Origin: Bacteroidota bacterium
GTDB taxonomy: Bacteria > Bacteroidota > Bacteroidia > JAFLBG01
Length of the DNA: 40,111 bases
NCBI GenBank assembly: GCA_017303975.1
Contig: JAFLBG010000035.1
Location: 1-40,111 of the forward strand
Direction: 5' to 3'
The notes beneath the pieces were generated by a model. It had not been told where the DNA came from, did not search any database, and saw only the letters and a program-made list of their open reading frames with translations. The position numbers and the translations under genes are program-made. Below are positions 1 through 8,373 of this stretch, in pieces (within the stretch, counting starts at the first letter, position 1; the number at the start of each line of letters is the position of its first letter).

Positions 1-404
1 GATACGATAGAAGACATGATGCATCTGTGGTATTAACATACGACTTGAGCAGCAAATGGACATTCTCTACCATATTTGTTTATGCAACCGGAAACGCAAT
101 TACACTGCCCGTTGCAAGATATGTTTTTGAAGGACGACTTGTAAGCGAATACGGAGAACGAAATTCATACAGGATGGCACCGTACCACAGAATGGATATT
201 TCTGCTACATATACTGTAAAGAAAACAAAACGATTAGAGAGCAGCTGGAACTTTTCGGTTTTCAATGTTTACAATCGATACAACCCGTATTTTATTTATT
301 TTGCCAATGAAGGAGATATTGCCAATGGCACCTTAAAAATTCAAGCAAAACAAGTTTCGCTGTTTCCTGTTTTACCATCTGTAACCTGGAATTTTAAATT
401 TTAA
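1..404 (+). CDS. TonB-dependent outer-membrane receptor, C-terminal fragment
   Basis: The reading frame is already open at base 3 and runs to TAA at 402-404, so this is the last ~133 residues of a gene that begins before the window. The fragment shows alternating aromatic/polar beta-strands, including NVYNRYNPY and a final strand ending VTWNFKF, with a terminal Phe as expected for an outer-membrane beta-barrel. Bacteroidota TonB-dependent receptors end this way and import substrates across the outer membrane using TonB energy. The stop codon overlaps the ATG of the next gene by one base (TAATG), which implies translational coupling with a DUF4249 lipoprotein, a common pairing. The substrate cannot be told from this fragment. 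Confidence 0.8.
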   Translation, partial: YDRRHDASVVLTYDLSSKWTFSTIFVYATGNAITLPVARYVFEGRLVSEYGERNSYRMAPYHRMDISATYTVKKTKRLESSWNFSVFNVYNRYNPYFIYFANEGDIANGTLKIQAKQVSLFPVLPSVTWNFKF

Positions 405-1228
405 TGGAATTGCATTTACAACATATCCAATCAACTACAAAAGCAATTCTTTCATTCTGTTTTGTTATTCTTTTTTTTGTATTCAGCTCCTGCGAAAAAG
501 ATATTTCCGTTAAACTGCCCGATGTAGAAGAAAAATTAATGGTAGAAGGATTCATTGAAAATGATATGCCGGCAACTGTTTTCCTTACTAAAAACACTCC
601 CTATTTTGCAACATTTACAAATGTAGGTGTAGAAGACTATGCAGTTAGCAATGCCATCATTACCATAAATGATGGTATTGTAACCGATACATTATTTGAA
701 TTTCTGCCATTTGCACCTGGATTTTATGTATCACACATTCTTGGAGAAATTGGGAAAACATACCAATTATCAGTTTCTTCTGGAGGGAAAAATGTTACTG
801 CAACAACTACCATACAACAACCAGTTCCGATAATAAATATTCGCTTTCAAAAAAATTCAACTACAAATAAAGGAACTGTTTGGACAAAAATACTTGACCC
901 AACTACCAAGCAATACTACCGTATGTTACACAAGGAAACCGAATTCGCATTATACGATTCGCCTCCAACTTCTGTTTACAAAGACGATTCCTTTAACGGA
1001 CAAGAATTTGAATTTGGAGATTTTTTTGAAGACCTAGGCGACTCAAGCTATATCAAGATTTGCGTAATTGATAAAGCAGCGCATGATTTTATAAATAATT
1101 TTGAAATTGATGCGCGCAACAGAGGGAACCCTTTTGCCAATCCTATTACGATAAAAGGAAACATAAATGGAGGTTTAGGCATTTGGTGCGGATATGGAGC
1201 CAGTTACGCCTCTATTAAAAATGAATAA
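404..1228 (+). CDS. DUF4249-family lipoprotein (first of two)
   Basis: This 274-residue protein has a hydrophobic signal segment (about residues 14-28) and a lipobox-like FSSC with Cys30, followed by EKDISVKLP. Bacteroidota lipoproteins of the DUF4249 family begin this way and are regularly encoded next to TonB-dependent receptors. The tail contains GNPFANP and GGLGIWCGYGASY, which recur in the next gene and mark the two as paralogs. It is probably anchored in the outer membrane and accessory to the upstream receptor. The start ATG overlaps the receptor stop by one base. No enzymatic motif is visible, and the biochemical role of the family is unknown to me. Confidence 0.8.
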   Translation: MELHLQHIQSTTKAILSFCFVILFFVFSSCEKDISVKLPDVEEKLMVEGFIENDMPATVFLTKNTPYFATFTNVGVEDYAVSNAIITINDGIVTDTLFEFLPFAPGFYVSHILGEIGKTYQLSVSSGGKNVTATTTIQQPVPIINIRFQKNSTTNKGTVWTKILDPTTKQYYRMLHKETEFALYDSPPTSVYKDDSFNGQEFEFGDFFEDLGDSSYIKICVIDKAAHDFINNFEIDARNRGNPFANPITIKGNINGGLGIWCGYGASYASIKNE

Positions 1229-1271
1229 GTAGCTTAAAAATGTTAACATTACATAAAATCTGCTTTAGGAA

Positions 1272-2168
1272 ATGAATACTAAAACAAATAGTTTTTACTT
1301 TTTTATTTCTATTTTTTGCATTCTTTTAATTACCCTATTTTTATTTACTGCTTGCGAAAAGGACATTACGGTGGATATTCCTACCAATGAAACTAAAGTG
1401 GTTATTGAAGGTCAAATTGAAGCTGGAAAGAATCCATACGTAATCTTGTCTAGAACATCGGGGTACTTTTCTGCTGTTGACTCTGTAGCCATTGCAAATA
1501 CAATGATTCTAAACGGAGTGGTACTTGTTAAGAACAATGCACAAATTGATACCCTAAAACCAACACTCGATTTTAATTTTTTTCCTCCAATTATATATAC
1601 TACAAATAGCCTTGTTGGACAAATTGGACAAACATATACACTTACTGTTATTGCAGATGGAAAAACATTTAATGCATCTACCATAATTCCTCAGCCTGTA
1701 GAGTTAGATAGCCTCTGGTTTGAGTTAGATCCACCAAACGATGACCTTGGGTTTATTTATGCATACCTAAGCGACCCTCCCGGCAAAGGAAACACTTACC
1801 GGTGGTTCGCAAAACGGCTGGGCAAAGACAGAAAGTTTATTGCTCCTTACGGCTCTGTATTTAACGATGACTTTTTTGATGGAAAGACCTTTAAGTTCGG
1901 CTACAACAGAGGTTCGGAATTTAACTCGCAAGCCGAAGACGATAAGAATGACGAAAGAGGCTATTTTAAGGTAGGAGATTCTGTTGTAGTAAAATATTGC
2001 AGTATAGATAAAGATACTTATCAATTTTACAGAACATTTGAAACCGATGTAGCAAATAATGGCAATCCTTTTGCACAACCAATGCCAGTTAAAACAAATA
2101 TTGATAATAATGGTTTAGGAGTATGGGGCGGACTAAGTGCTACTTACGATACACTTGTAGCCCAATAA
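1272..2168 (+). CDS. DUF4249-family lipoprotein (second of two)
   Basis: This 298-residue paralog of the preceding lipoprotein lies 43 bases downstream, likely in the same operon. It has a long hydrophobic signal segment (about residues 8-26) and lipobox FTAC with Cys28, followed by EKDITVDIP, closely matching EKDISVKLP in its neighbour. The C-terminal GNPFAQP and GLGVWGGLSATY also match. The central region carries an extra acidic insertion (around AEDDKNDERG), which accounts for the greater length. It is presumably a surface or periplasm-facing lipoprotein that works with the TonB receptor. Tandem DUF4249 genes suggest duplication in place. The function is unknown. Confidence 0.8.
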   Translation: MNTKTNSFYFFISIFCILLITLFLFTACEKDITVDIPTNETKVVIEGQIEAGKNPYVILSRTSGYFSAVDSVAIANTMILNGVVLVKNNAQIDTLKPTLDFNFFPPIIYTTNSLVGQIGQTYTLTVIADGKTFNASTIIPQPVELDSLWFELDPPNDDLGFIYAYLSDPPGKGNTYRWFAKRLGKDRKFIAPYGSVFNDDFFDGKTFKFGYNRGSEFNSQAEDDKNDERGYFKVGDSVVVKYCSIDKDTYQFYRTFETDVANNGNPFAQPMPVKTNIDNNGLGVWGGLSATYDTLVAQ

Positions 2169-2173
2169 TTTTG
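2166..2173 (+). promoter_or_regulatory. Putative -7 box for trxB
   Basis: TAATTTTG matches the Bacteroidota -7 consensus TAnnTTTG and overlaps the stop codon of the preceding lipoprotein gene. It lies 27 bases before the trxB ATG. No clear TTTG -33 element is seen 19 bases upstream, so confidence is limited. Confidence 0.35.
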
Positions 2174-2200
2174 TTAAATTTATACACTAAAAAAATTTAT

Positions 2201-3145
2201 ATGAGCGAGCAACTAGAACACGTTAGATGTTTAATTATAGGATCGGGACCTGCAGGTTATACTGCTGCAATATATGCAGCTCGTGCCGACCTAAAACCCG
2301 TTATGTACCAAGGGTTACAACCTGGCGGACAATTAACCATAACCACCGAAGTTGAAAACTATCCGGGATACCCTAAAGGAACTCACGGACCGCAAATGAT
2401 GGAAGATTTTAAAGCGCAAGCCGAACGTTTTGGAACGGACATACGTTGGGGTATTGCCACATCGGTAGATTTTACCGGACCTGTGCACAAAGTTGTGATA
2501 GATGAGAAAACAACTATTTTGGCCGATACTGTTATTATTTCAACAGGCGCATCGGCTAAGTGGCTTGGGTTAGAATCCGAACAAAAGTTAAATGGGTTTG
2601 GGGTTTCTGCGTGTGCTGTGTGTGATGGATTTTTCTTTAAAGGGCAAGATGTAGCAATTGTAGGTGCAGGAGATACCGCAGCTGAAGAAGCATCTTACTT
2701 GGCTAAACTTTGCAACAAAGTATATATGTTGGTTCGCAAAAGCGAAATGCGTGCCTCAAAAGCAATGCAACACCGAGTACTTAATACTCCTAACATTGAA
2801 GTGCTATTTGATACCGAAACGCTAGAAATACTGGGCGAAAAAACGGTGGATGGTGTACTAACAAAAAATCAAAAAACCGGAGAAACTAAAAAATTAAATG
2901 TAACAGGTTTCTTTGTTGCTATTGGACATACACCTAACTCTCAAATATTTAAAAACTGGCTTCAAATGGACGAAAGCGGCTATATAAAAACAATACCCGG
3001 AACCAGCAAAACTAATATTGAAGGTGTTTTTGCCTCTGGCGATGTGCAAGATAAAGTTTACCGACAAGCAGTTACAGCAGCCGGAAGCGGATGTATGGCA
3101 GCCCTAGATGCAGAACGTTACTTGGCAGCAAAAGGAATTCACTAA
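2201..3145 (+). CDS. trxB: Thioredoxin-disulfide reductase
   Basis: This is a 314-residue cytosolic flavoenzyme that passes electrons from NADPH through FAD to thioredoxin. The FAD-binding GSGPAG lies at residues 14-19, the redox pair CAVC at 138-141, the NADP Rossmann motif GAGDTA at 155-160, and a C-terminal FAD motif ASGDVQD follows. Length and domain order fit low-molecular-weight bacterial TrxB. The segment after the NADP fold reads VRKSEMRAS rather than the usual HRRxxFRA, so the 2'-phosphate pocket is somewhat divergent and NADPH preference deserves care. The ATG at 2201 gives the standard N-terminus; an upstream in-frame start at 2123 would lie inside the preceding gene. A strong hairpin follows the gene. 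Confidence 0.95.
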   Translation: MSEQLEHVRCLIIGSGPAGYTAAIYAARADLKPVMYQGLQPGGQLTITTEVENYPGYPKGTHGPQMMEDFKAQAERFGTDIRWGIATSVDFTGPVHKVVIDEKTTILADTVIISTGASAKWLGLESEQKLNGFGVSACAVCDGFFFKGQDVAIVGAGDTAAEEASYLAKLCNKVYMLVRKSEMRASKAMQHRVLNTPNIEVLFDTETLEILGEKTVDGVLTKNQKTGETKKLNVTGFFVAIGHTPNSQIFKNWLQMDESGYIKTIPGTSKTNIEGVFASGDVQDKVYRQAVTAAGSGCMAALDAERYLAAKGIH

Positions 3146-3169
3146 ACTGATATACTAAATTTATTTGCT

Positions 3170-3205
3170 TAAAAGCTACCTAGTATATATATTAGGTAGC
3201 TTTTA
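3170..3205 (+). terminator. Intrinsic terminator after trxB
   Basis: A perfect 13-bp stem (3170-3182 paired with 3193-3205) encloses a 10-base AT loop. Its arms contain AAAAGCTACCTA and TAGGTAGCTTTT, so the 3' arm ends in a T-run. It lies 24 bases after the trxB stop and separates trxB from the next gene. Confidence 0.75.
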
Positions 3206-3246
3206 GTGTTTTTATATAAACTAAAGCTTTAATACAGAATAAAAGA

Positions 3247-4044
3247 ATGTTATTTAACGCTAAAATTCAATTACCTATTTTCCACATACATGTTGGTACT
3301 AGAGGCGTTATTTACCATGCTTTTTTTGTCATTTTTCTAATTCCCAAAATCTATTTTTCTCAGAAATTTGCAGGACAATTTCCTAGTGATAAAAAATATA
3401 AATTAATTGAGGTGTATGATTCTACTTACGGAATTAATATATACGACAAACTTATCATGGGCTTTAACAGCGATACCATTAGAAATGACAAACGTGGATA
3501 TGCAGGACAAGGCTGGATTGAAGATTATTACGAAAGTGGGAAAACCTTACACCGAGGATATTATGTAGATGGTCAGCTAAAAATTTTCAAAAACTATTTT
3601 GACAATGGCCAGATGGAACGAAATTTTAGAGTTGTTGATTTTAAAAAATCTAGCATGGAGGTATATTACCAAGATGGCAAACTTCGTTCTAAAAGCGAGT
3701 TTGTAGAAGGTGTTGCCCAAAAAGAAGAAGATTATTACCCAAACGGACAATTAGAATATTATGAAGAATTGGCAAAAGATTTAGATCAAGTAATTCAACG
3801 AAAATCATTTTTTATGGACGGAAAACCGGAATCTACCTTTGAATTGCTAGATAAGAAGAAAAAGCGTTATGCAAAAAAAGAATACCATGAAAACGGTGTG
3901 TTAAAGGAAGAAGGGGAAATGGTTTACAACGAAAACTCCTTAGATTATGTAAAAGATGGTAAATGGAAAACATTTGATGAAAACGGGAAGATTACTAGTG
4001 AAGAAGAATATGTTGCAGGAGAGTTAAATAGAAAAATAAAATAA
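3247..4044 (+). CDS. MORN_2 / YwqK-type repeat protein
   Basis: This 265-residue protein is built from about seven degenerate repeats with the core Y-x-x-N/D-G-x-L, for example YYESGKTL, YFDNGQME, YYQDGKLR, YYPNGQLE and YHENGVLKEEG. This is the MORN_2 pattern of proteins called YwqK-family antitoxins in databases; that label is by homology and no toxin partner is seen here. Residues 22-39 are hydrophobic and end in YFSQ, consistent with an export signal, although about 20 residues precede them, which is long for a signal peptide. The gene stands alone after the trxB terminator and converges with the next gene. Stop codons of the two genes abut at 4044/4045. The function is unknown. Confidence 0.7.
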   Translation: MLFNAKIQLPIFHIHVGTRGVIYHAFFVIFLIPKIYFSQKFAGQFPSDKKYKLIEVYDSTYGINIYDKLIMGFNSDTIRNDKRGYAGQGWIEDYYESGKTLHRGYYVDGQLKIFKNYFDNGQMERNFRVVDFKKSSMEVYYQDGKLRSKSEFVEGVAQKEEDYYPNGQLEYYEELAKDLDQVIQRKSFFMDGKPESTFELLDKKKKRYAKKEYHENGVLKEEGEMVYNENSLDYVKDGKWKTFDENGKITSEEEYVAGELNRKIK

Positions 4045-6306
4045 TTATTTCCGTTTAATAAGCCACAATAACAGCGGAGGTAAGAGTAATAAATCGACTA
4101 TTACTGCAATAAACAAAATAATACTTACCAATAATCCAAAGTAGAAGGTACTCTGAAAGTCGGACATGATGAGCGAAAGAAACCCTCCGCTAAGTATCAA
4201 AGATGTTACAACCACCGCTTTACCGGTAGAAATATATGTACGTTTTATTGCATACAACATACTTTTCCCTTTCATTAATTCCAACTTTAATCTTCCCAAA
4301 AAATGAATTGTATCGTCAGTTGCAATACTAAAGGCAATGGAAAAAATAATTGAAGTAGATACTTTTAATTCAATACCTGCTAATCCCATCAAACCTCCTA
4401 CCAAAATCATTGGCACAACATTCGGAATAATAGAAATTATAACAATTTTGAATGATTTGTGCACCAATGCAATAATTACAGATACAACTAGAATAGACAT
4501 GAATATTCCTTGTAGCATATTTATGGCTAAGTATTGATTATTTACATCAATTAAATGAGCAGTGCCTGTAATTCGATATCCAAGAATATTTTTGTTGATA
4601 TGTGAATCGAAAAACAAATTTAAACTATCATTTTTTTGATTAATTACCCTACTCCCCAAGTCATTTATCTTTCCGGTTAATCGGCCTTCTAAGAAATTCT
4701 TAGTAAGTATCGTTTTAAATTCGGGTCGCTTTATAATTTTTTTAACCAATGTTACACACTGGTTAAATTCCGCAGTATCGGTGGGGATTTTATAAAACTC
4801 GTTTCCTCCACCATTTATTGCTTTATTGGCTTGCTTAATAATTGAAGTGGGGGAAATTATAAATCCTGCACCATAAGAAGAACTTCTTAAATAGTGCTCT
4901 AGTTTATCTAACTCGTTAATTGCCTCAAATGAAAGTATATTTTTGGAAGAATCTTTTGCGAATACAGCAATTTCAACAGGTCTTATTCCCTGAAAATTTT
5001 CCTCGAAAAAATTCATATCAATCATTAATTCATCGCTATCAACTAAATCTTCCAGCAAATTATTATTAATCACTATGGTAGAAATACTATATATGCTTAA
5101 TGCACATAACAACAAGGTTGTAGCAATAATTCCGTTTCTTCGCTTAAGCACAAACAAAAGCAATTTATGCAATTGTTTATTCCAAAAAAGTTGATTGTTT
5201 TTTTCGTTTTTATCTATCGGATTCTTTATAAATGGTAATAAAATAGGAAGAAGTAAAAAAGCCAATACAAAAGCTATTAAAACTCCTATAGAGGTGTATA
5301 TTCCAAAATCTTTTACCGGCTTAATGGTTGAAAATAAAAGTGCCAAAAAACCTACACTAGTAGAAATAAGTGTTATAAATGTTGGAAAACCTACTTCCTT
5401 AAGTGTGATAGAAATAGCATTAGATATACTATTCCCTTCACGCAATGCTTCTAAATATTTAGATAGAATATGAACCACATCTGACATTCCCACAATAAAC
5501 ATCATGGTAGGCATTAGCACCATCATTAAATCGAGCGGTTTGTTCATTAATCCCATCAACCCAAAAATCCAAATCATCGATAGGAAAATAACCAACATTG
5601 GTATCCAAATTCCCCATAAGCGCCTAAATGAAATAATAAGAAAAATAATAACCAGCACTACGGAGGCTAGCATAAATTGAATAAAATTTTTACTTATTTT
5701 TTCTATATAAACGTATTGGGCTTTAAATTTCCCGGCAATATGATAATCATCGAAATCATATACTTTCAACATACGCTCTAGTGCAAACAATAAAGTGTCG
5801 GATGCTTGCTTGCTAATACCTTCTTTTGTTTTAAAAACAATACATATAGAAGGTGTTTTTTTAGAAAAAAATGTCCCAACCAACTCCTCCGAAGTAAAAA
5901 TATCGGTAGAATCTTCTTGGTATTTTTCAGGTTCTTGATAGTGTAAATAAGGAATTTCGATAAAACCAATTGGTGCAACTATCTTTTTTGTAAGATTGGT
6001 TGGAGAAACTAGCGAAACAACATTTGGAATACGTTTAATAGAGTCCGAAAGGGTTGCTACTTTAGTCAAGAATGATTTAGTAAAAACACCTTTCTTACTT
6101 TCAATACCAACTATACCAAACTCATTGTCATAGCCAAATTTTTGCCTAAAATTGAGATAGAATTCTAATTCATCGTCTCCGTAGGGGAAAAAACTTTCAA
6201 AATTGTAGTCGAACTTTAATCTTGTTGTATAAAATGCAAAAACACATGTGATAATAGCTACAACTACCACAATAGACATTTTTACGTTTTTATGCTGAAA
6301 ATCCAT
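4045..6306 (-). CDS. RND/MMPL-superfamily membrane transporter
   Basis: This 753-residue inner-membrane protein has the repeated RND layout: TM1 near residues 10-28, a large extracytoplasmic loop to about 205, a TM bundle at 210-365, TM7 near 390-410, a second loop, and a last bundle from about 610. Each half carries the charged TM4-type motif: GMSDVVHIL near 272 and ATDDTIHF near 661. Such acidic residues carry protons in RND pumps. Bacteroidota homologs are annotated as MMPL or RND exporters, and the substrate is unknown. No periplasmic adaptor or outer-membrane channel lies beside it. The ATG at 6306 is preferred to a TTG at 6318, because that TTG sits inside the likely -7 promoter box. 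Confidence 0.85.
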   Translation of the reverse strand: MDFQHKNVKMSIVVVVAIITCVFAFYTTRLKFDYNFESFFPYGDDELEFYLNFRQKFGYDNEFGIVGIESKKGVFTKSFLTKVATLSDSIKRIPNVVSLVSPTNLTKKIVAPIGFIEIPYLHYQEPEKYQEDSTDIFTSEELVGTFFSKKTPSICIVFKTKEGISKQASDTLLFALERMLKVYDFDDYHIAGKFKAQYVYIEKISKNFIQFMLASVVLVIIFLIISFRRLWGIWIPMLVIFLSMIWIFGLMGLMNKPLDLMMVLMPTMMFIVGMSDVVHILSKYLEALREGNSISNAISITLKEVGFPTFITLISTSVGFLALLFSTIKPVKDFGIYTSIGVLIAFVLAFLLLPILLPFIKNPIDKNEKNNQLFWNKQLHKLLLFVLKRRNGIIATTLLLCALSIYSISTIVINNNLLEDLVDSDELMIDMNFFEENFQGIRPVEIAVFAKDSSKNILSFEAINELDKLEHYLRSSSYGAGFIISPTSIIKQANKAINGGGNEFYKIPTDTAEFNQCVTLVKKIIKRPEFKTILTKNFLEGRLTGKINDLGSRVINQKNDSLNLFFDSHINKNILGYRITGTAHLIDVNNQYLAINMLQGIFMSILVVSVIIALVHKSFKIVIISIIPNVVPMILVGGLMGLAGIELKVSTSIIFSIAFSIATDDTIHFLGRLKLELMKGKSMLYAIKRTYISTGKAVVVTSLILSGGFLSLIMSDFQSTFYFGLLVSIILFIAVIVDLLLLPPLLLWLIKRK

Positions 6307-6315
6307 TTTACCCCA

Positions 6316-6323
6316 CAAAAGTA
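6316..6323 (-). promoter_or_regulatory. Putative -7 box for the RND transporter
   Basis: Read on the minus strand, TACTTTTG matches TAnnTTTG and lies ten bases before the ATG at 6306. The position 19 bases upstream reads TTTT (consensus TTTG). The box overlaps a TTG that would otherwise look like the start, so it decides the start codon. Confidence 0.45.
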
Positions 6324-6372
6324 TTAGAAAGTCGCATTGAGAAAAATTATATAGAAATTAAATAATTATTTT

Positions 6373-6403
6373 TTTGCTTAAATTTTTAAAAAGTGTATAT
6401 TGG
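6373..6403 (+). promoter_or_regulatory. Promoter of the TM2-domain gene
   Basis: A -33 TTTG (6373-6376), a 19-base spacer and TATATTGG (6396-6403, one mismatch to TAnnTTTG) give the typical Bacteroidota promoter arrangement. The expected transcription start leaves a leader of about 15 bases before the ATG at 6425. The A-rich stretch just before the ATG is typical of efficient initiation in this phylum. Confidence 0.5.
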
Positions 6404-6424
6404 CACAACTAAAAAACAAAAAAT

Positions 6425-6832
6425 ATGAAAAAACTACTAACAATTTTCGCATTATTGCTGAGCCTTTCAGTTGTAAAAGCTAGCAATTACAAATTAGACA
6501 ACCAGGCTATCGACAACATGTTCGATAACTCTGAAGAATTATCAATCACAGATGCAAACATCTCTGACTTAGCAATGGACTATGCAGGAGTTTCATCAAC
6601 TGCTGACGGAAAAACTCAAGTTGGATTCTTAGTAAGAGCTTGGTTTTGCGGTGGTATTGCATTACACAGATACTACATGGGAACAAACCAAAAATGGATG
6701 TGGGCTATGTATTTCTGTATCCCTGTTGTAGGTTATGTAAACGTGTTGGTTGATTTCTGGGCATCAGTATTTATTAAAGATAACTACTTAAAATATGCAA
6801 ACAATGACAAGTACATTGTTTGGTTAGACTAA
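6425..6832 (+). CDS. TM2-domain membrane protein with signal peptide
   Basis: This 135-residue protein begins with a clear signal peptide (about residues 1-19, ending VVKA). A short polar acidic region follows, then a TM2 domain at about 67-120: a first helix containing FCGGIALHRYYMG, a turn with NQKWMW, and a second helix ending in VLVDFW. GxxxxHRYYxG and the Asp near the end of helix 2 are the conserved TM2 features. TM2 proteins are small two-helix membrane proteins, and their role in bacteria is unclear. The gene has its own promoter and a strong terminator, so it is monocistronic. An unusual detail is the pairing of a cleavable signal with TM2, which leaves the ~45-residue acidic segment outside the cytoplasm. 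Confidence 0.8.
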   Translation: MKKLLTIFALLLSLSVVKASNYKLDNQAIDNMFDNSEELSITDANISDLAMDYAGVSSTADGKTQVGFLVRAWFCGGIALHRYYMGTNQKWMWAMYFCIPVVGYVNVLVDFWASVFIKDNYLKYANNDKYIVWLD

Positions 6833-6846
6833 TTATATATTATCTA

Positions 6847-6890
6847 AAAAAAGAAGAGGCGGTGTTAATTAACACCGCCTCTTCTTTTTT
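6847..6890. terminator. Bidirectional intrinsic terminator
   Basis: The 44 bases are a perfect palindrome centred at 6868/6869. The stem has a GC-rich core (GAGGCGGTGT) with an A-run on the left and a T-run on the right, so it works as an intrinsic terminator on both strands. It sits between the convergent TM2 gene and the DUF167 gene. Confidence 0.9.
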
Positions 6891-6907
6891 ACATACTTAT
6901 CAAAATA

Positions 6908-7168
6908 TTATTTATTCTCAGCTATCCACTGAGTTATAATAGGTCCATACACATCATCAATTTCTAATCTTTTTATAGCAGAGCTTTCTCCTTTTAGAAT
7001 TACAATTCTTGACTTTGGAATATGCCACAAATCAGACAAATAAGCCAACAAACACTTATTTGCCTTTCCATCGGTTGGAGGAGATGCAATTTTGCATCCC
7101 AACATATTGTTTTCAAAGTATAAACTGTTTTTTTTGCTATTGGGCTTTGCCTTTATGGTAAGAATCAT
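6908..7168 (-). CDS. DUF167 / YggU-family protein
   Basis: This 86-residue protein matches the DUF167 (UPF0235, YggU) family: an N-terminal strand ILTIKAKPNSKK, the signature PTDGKAN at 31-37, and a final segment VILKGESSAIKRLEI. Family members are small alpha/beta proteins of unknown function. Its ATG overlaps the stop of the ABM-domain gene (TAATG), and it is the last gene of a three-gene coupled operon ending at the bidirectional terminator. Confidence 0.85.
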   Translation of the reverse strand: MILTIKAKPNSKKNSLYFENNMLGCKIASPPTDGKANKCLLAYLSDLWHIPKSRIVILKGESSAIKRLEIDDVYGPIITQWIAENK

Positions 7169-7461
7169 TATTCCTCAAAAATAGCGTTGGTAGAATAGGC
7201 TTCTGGTTTACCGGCAAAAAGAATTTTTGTTTTAGCCCATGTAGATTTAAACAATTCAGAATTTCTATAATTCTCTAATGCTTCTGAGTTTTCCCAAATA
7301 CTATAGGTGAAAAATATGGAAGGAGAGTTTTTATCGTTAAGTAGTTTCAATCCTTTGCAGCCATCAAAATTTCTAATTAGATGTTTTGATACATTAAAAA
7401 CCTCTAAAAAGGAATCGACCTTTTCAGGAATAAATGTCATTTTCACTATTCTTGTAATCAT
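7168..7461 (-). CDS. Antibiotic biosynthesis monooxygenase (ABM)-domain protein
   Basis: This 97-residue protein has the dimeric ferredoxin-like ABM fold pattern: MITRIVKMTFIPEKVDSF, a central DGCKGLKLL strand, and FTYSIWENSEALENYRNSELF leading into a final helix (quoted in two overlapping parts: FTYSIWENSEA and ALENYRNSELF). ABM proteins include quinol monooxygenases, heme-degrading enzymes and many small uncharacterised proteins, so the substrate cannot be given. Its ATG overlaps the stop of the DUF62 gene by the ATGA arrangement, and its own stop overlaps the DUF167 start. All three should be made from one transcript with coupled translation. Confidence 0.75.
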   Translation of the reverse strand: MITRIVKMTFIPEKVDSFLEVFNVSKHLIRNFDGCKGLKLLNDKNSPSIFFTYSIWENSEALENYRNSELFKSTWAKTKILFAGKPEAYSTNAIFEE

Positions 7462-8243
7462 TGGAAATTAACGGTAATTATATCTCCCAAATGCAAATTT
7501 AGCAAATTGGCAATTTTCCCTTTATTGATAGATAGTTCAATATGATTAGCCGAATTAAAAATTGCTACCATCTCCCCCTCTACTACATCGTTATACGTTT
7601 CGCTTATTTTTGAAATACTATAGCGAGTGATGTCGATGGTATATTTTCTGCCTTTACCTGTTTCGGCAAACAAGCCTTTTGTTATGTTGGTAATGGCATT
7701 TCCATAAGAATCAATATATATAATTGAGCCTCTTATTGCTGTAGGATTTGCAATTGGTCTCAAAATAGTTTTTTCCTTCAATTCTTTTTTCAACGTACCA
7801 ATAACCTCTAAAGTTCCACCTCGTGCAATATGGCAAGCAGCTTTCGCAAATATATCCCGAATTGGGAAGTTTAATGTATCTACATCTTGTTTAAGATTTA
7901 GCTCAACTACAATATCAGGAACCTTATCAAACAACAACGAAAAAATACCATTGTCCGCACCAATAAAATACTGTCCGTTTATCTGCACTGCGGTATAAGG
8001 CGAATTAATATCAGGATGTGCATCAATTCCAATTATATGAACGGTACCTTGCGGAAAATTAGGATAACTATTTTTAATTACGTAAGAAGCCTGCATAATA
8101 TCAAAAGGCTCCAGTTCGTGCGTTATATCAACAATACAAGCAGTTGGCAATTGCGAAAAAATAGCTCCTTTTATTGCTCCTACATAATAATCCTTTAAGC
8201 CAAGATCTGTAGTAAGTGTAATTATAGGTTGATTATGTTTCAA
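7458..8243 (-). CDS. SAM hydrolase / SAM hydroxide adenosyltransferase (DUF62)
   Basis: This 261-residue protein carries the DUF62 signatures: TTDLGLKDYYVGAIKG at the N-terminus, GADNGIFS in the middle, FPIRDIFAKAACHIA, and the C-terminal domain start DSYGNAITNI. Characterised relatives hydrolyse S-adenosylmethionine to adenosine and methionine, or use halides in fluorinase and chlorinase enzymes; a plain hydrolase is the conservative reading here. The start is TTG at 8243, because the frame has a stop just upstream and the first internal ATG is too far in. It is the first gene of a three-gene operon and is divergent from phoH. Confidence 0.85.
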   Translation of the reverse strand: MKHNQPIITLTTDLGLKDYYVGAIKGAIFSQLPTACIVDITHELEPFDIMQASYVIKNSYPNFPQGTVHIIGIDAHPDINSPYTAVQINGQYFIGADNGIFSLLFDKVPDIVVELNLKQDVDTLNFPIRDIFAKAACHIARGGTLEVIGTLKKELKEKTILRPIANPTAIRGSIIYIDSYGNAITNITKGLFAETGKGRKYTIDITRYSISKISETYNDVVEGEMVAIFNSANHIELSINKGKIANLLNLHLGDIITVNFQ

Positions 8244-8271
8244 TTCCGTGCTATATAATACTGTTAATATG

Positions 8272-8279
8272 CAAAAATA
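8272..8279 (-). promoter_or_regulatory. Putative -7 box for the DUF62 operon
   Basis: Read on the minus strand, TATTTTTG matches TAnnTTTG and lies about 28 bases before the TTG start at 8243. The -33 position reads TTAG (three of four consensus bases). Confidence 0.4.
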
Positions 8280-8373
8280 AAAACTAATTTCCTTACATCT
8301 AACAAAAGAGTTTAAATGTTATTTTTACAATCTGTAAAATCTATCTGTACAACAATCTAAACCAACCAATAAG

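Noticed and set aside
4042-4047. Abutting stop codons TAATTA of convergent genes
   Set aside because: It is a compact arrangement but an ordinary one, and no terminator structure is visible there.
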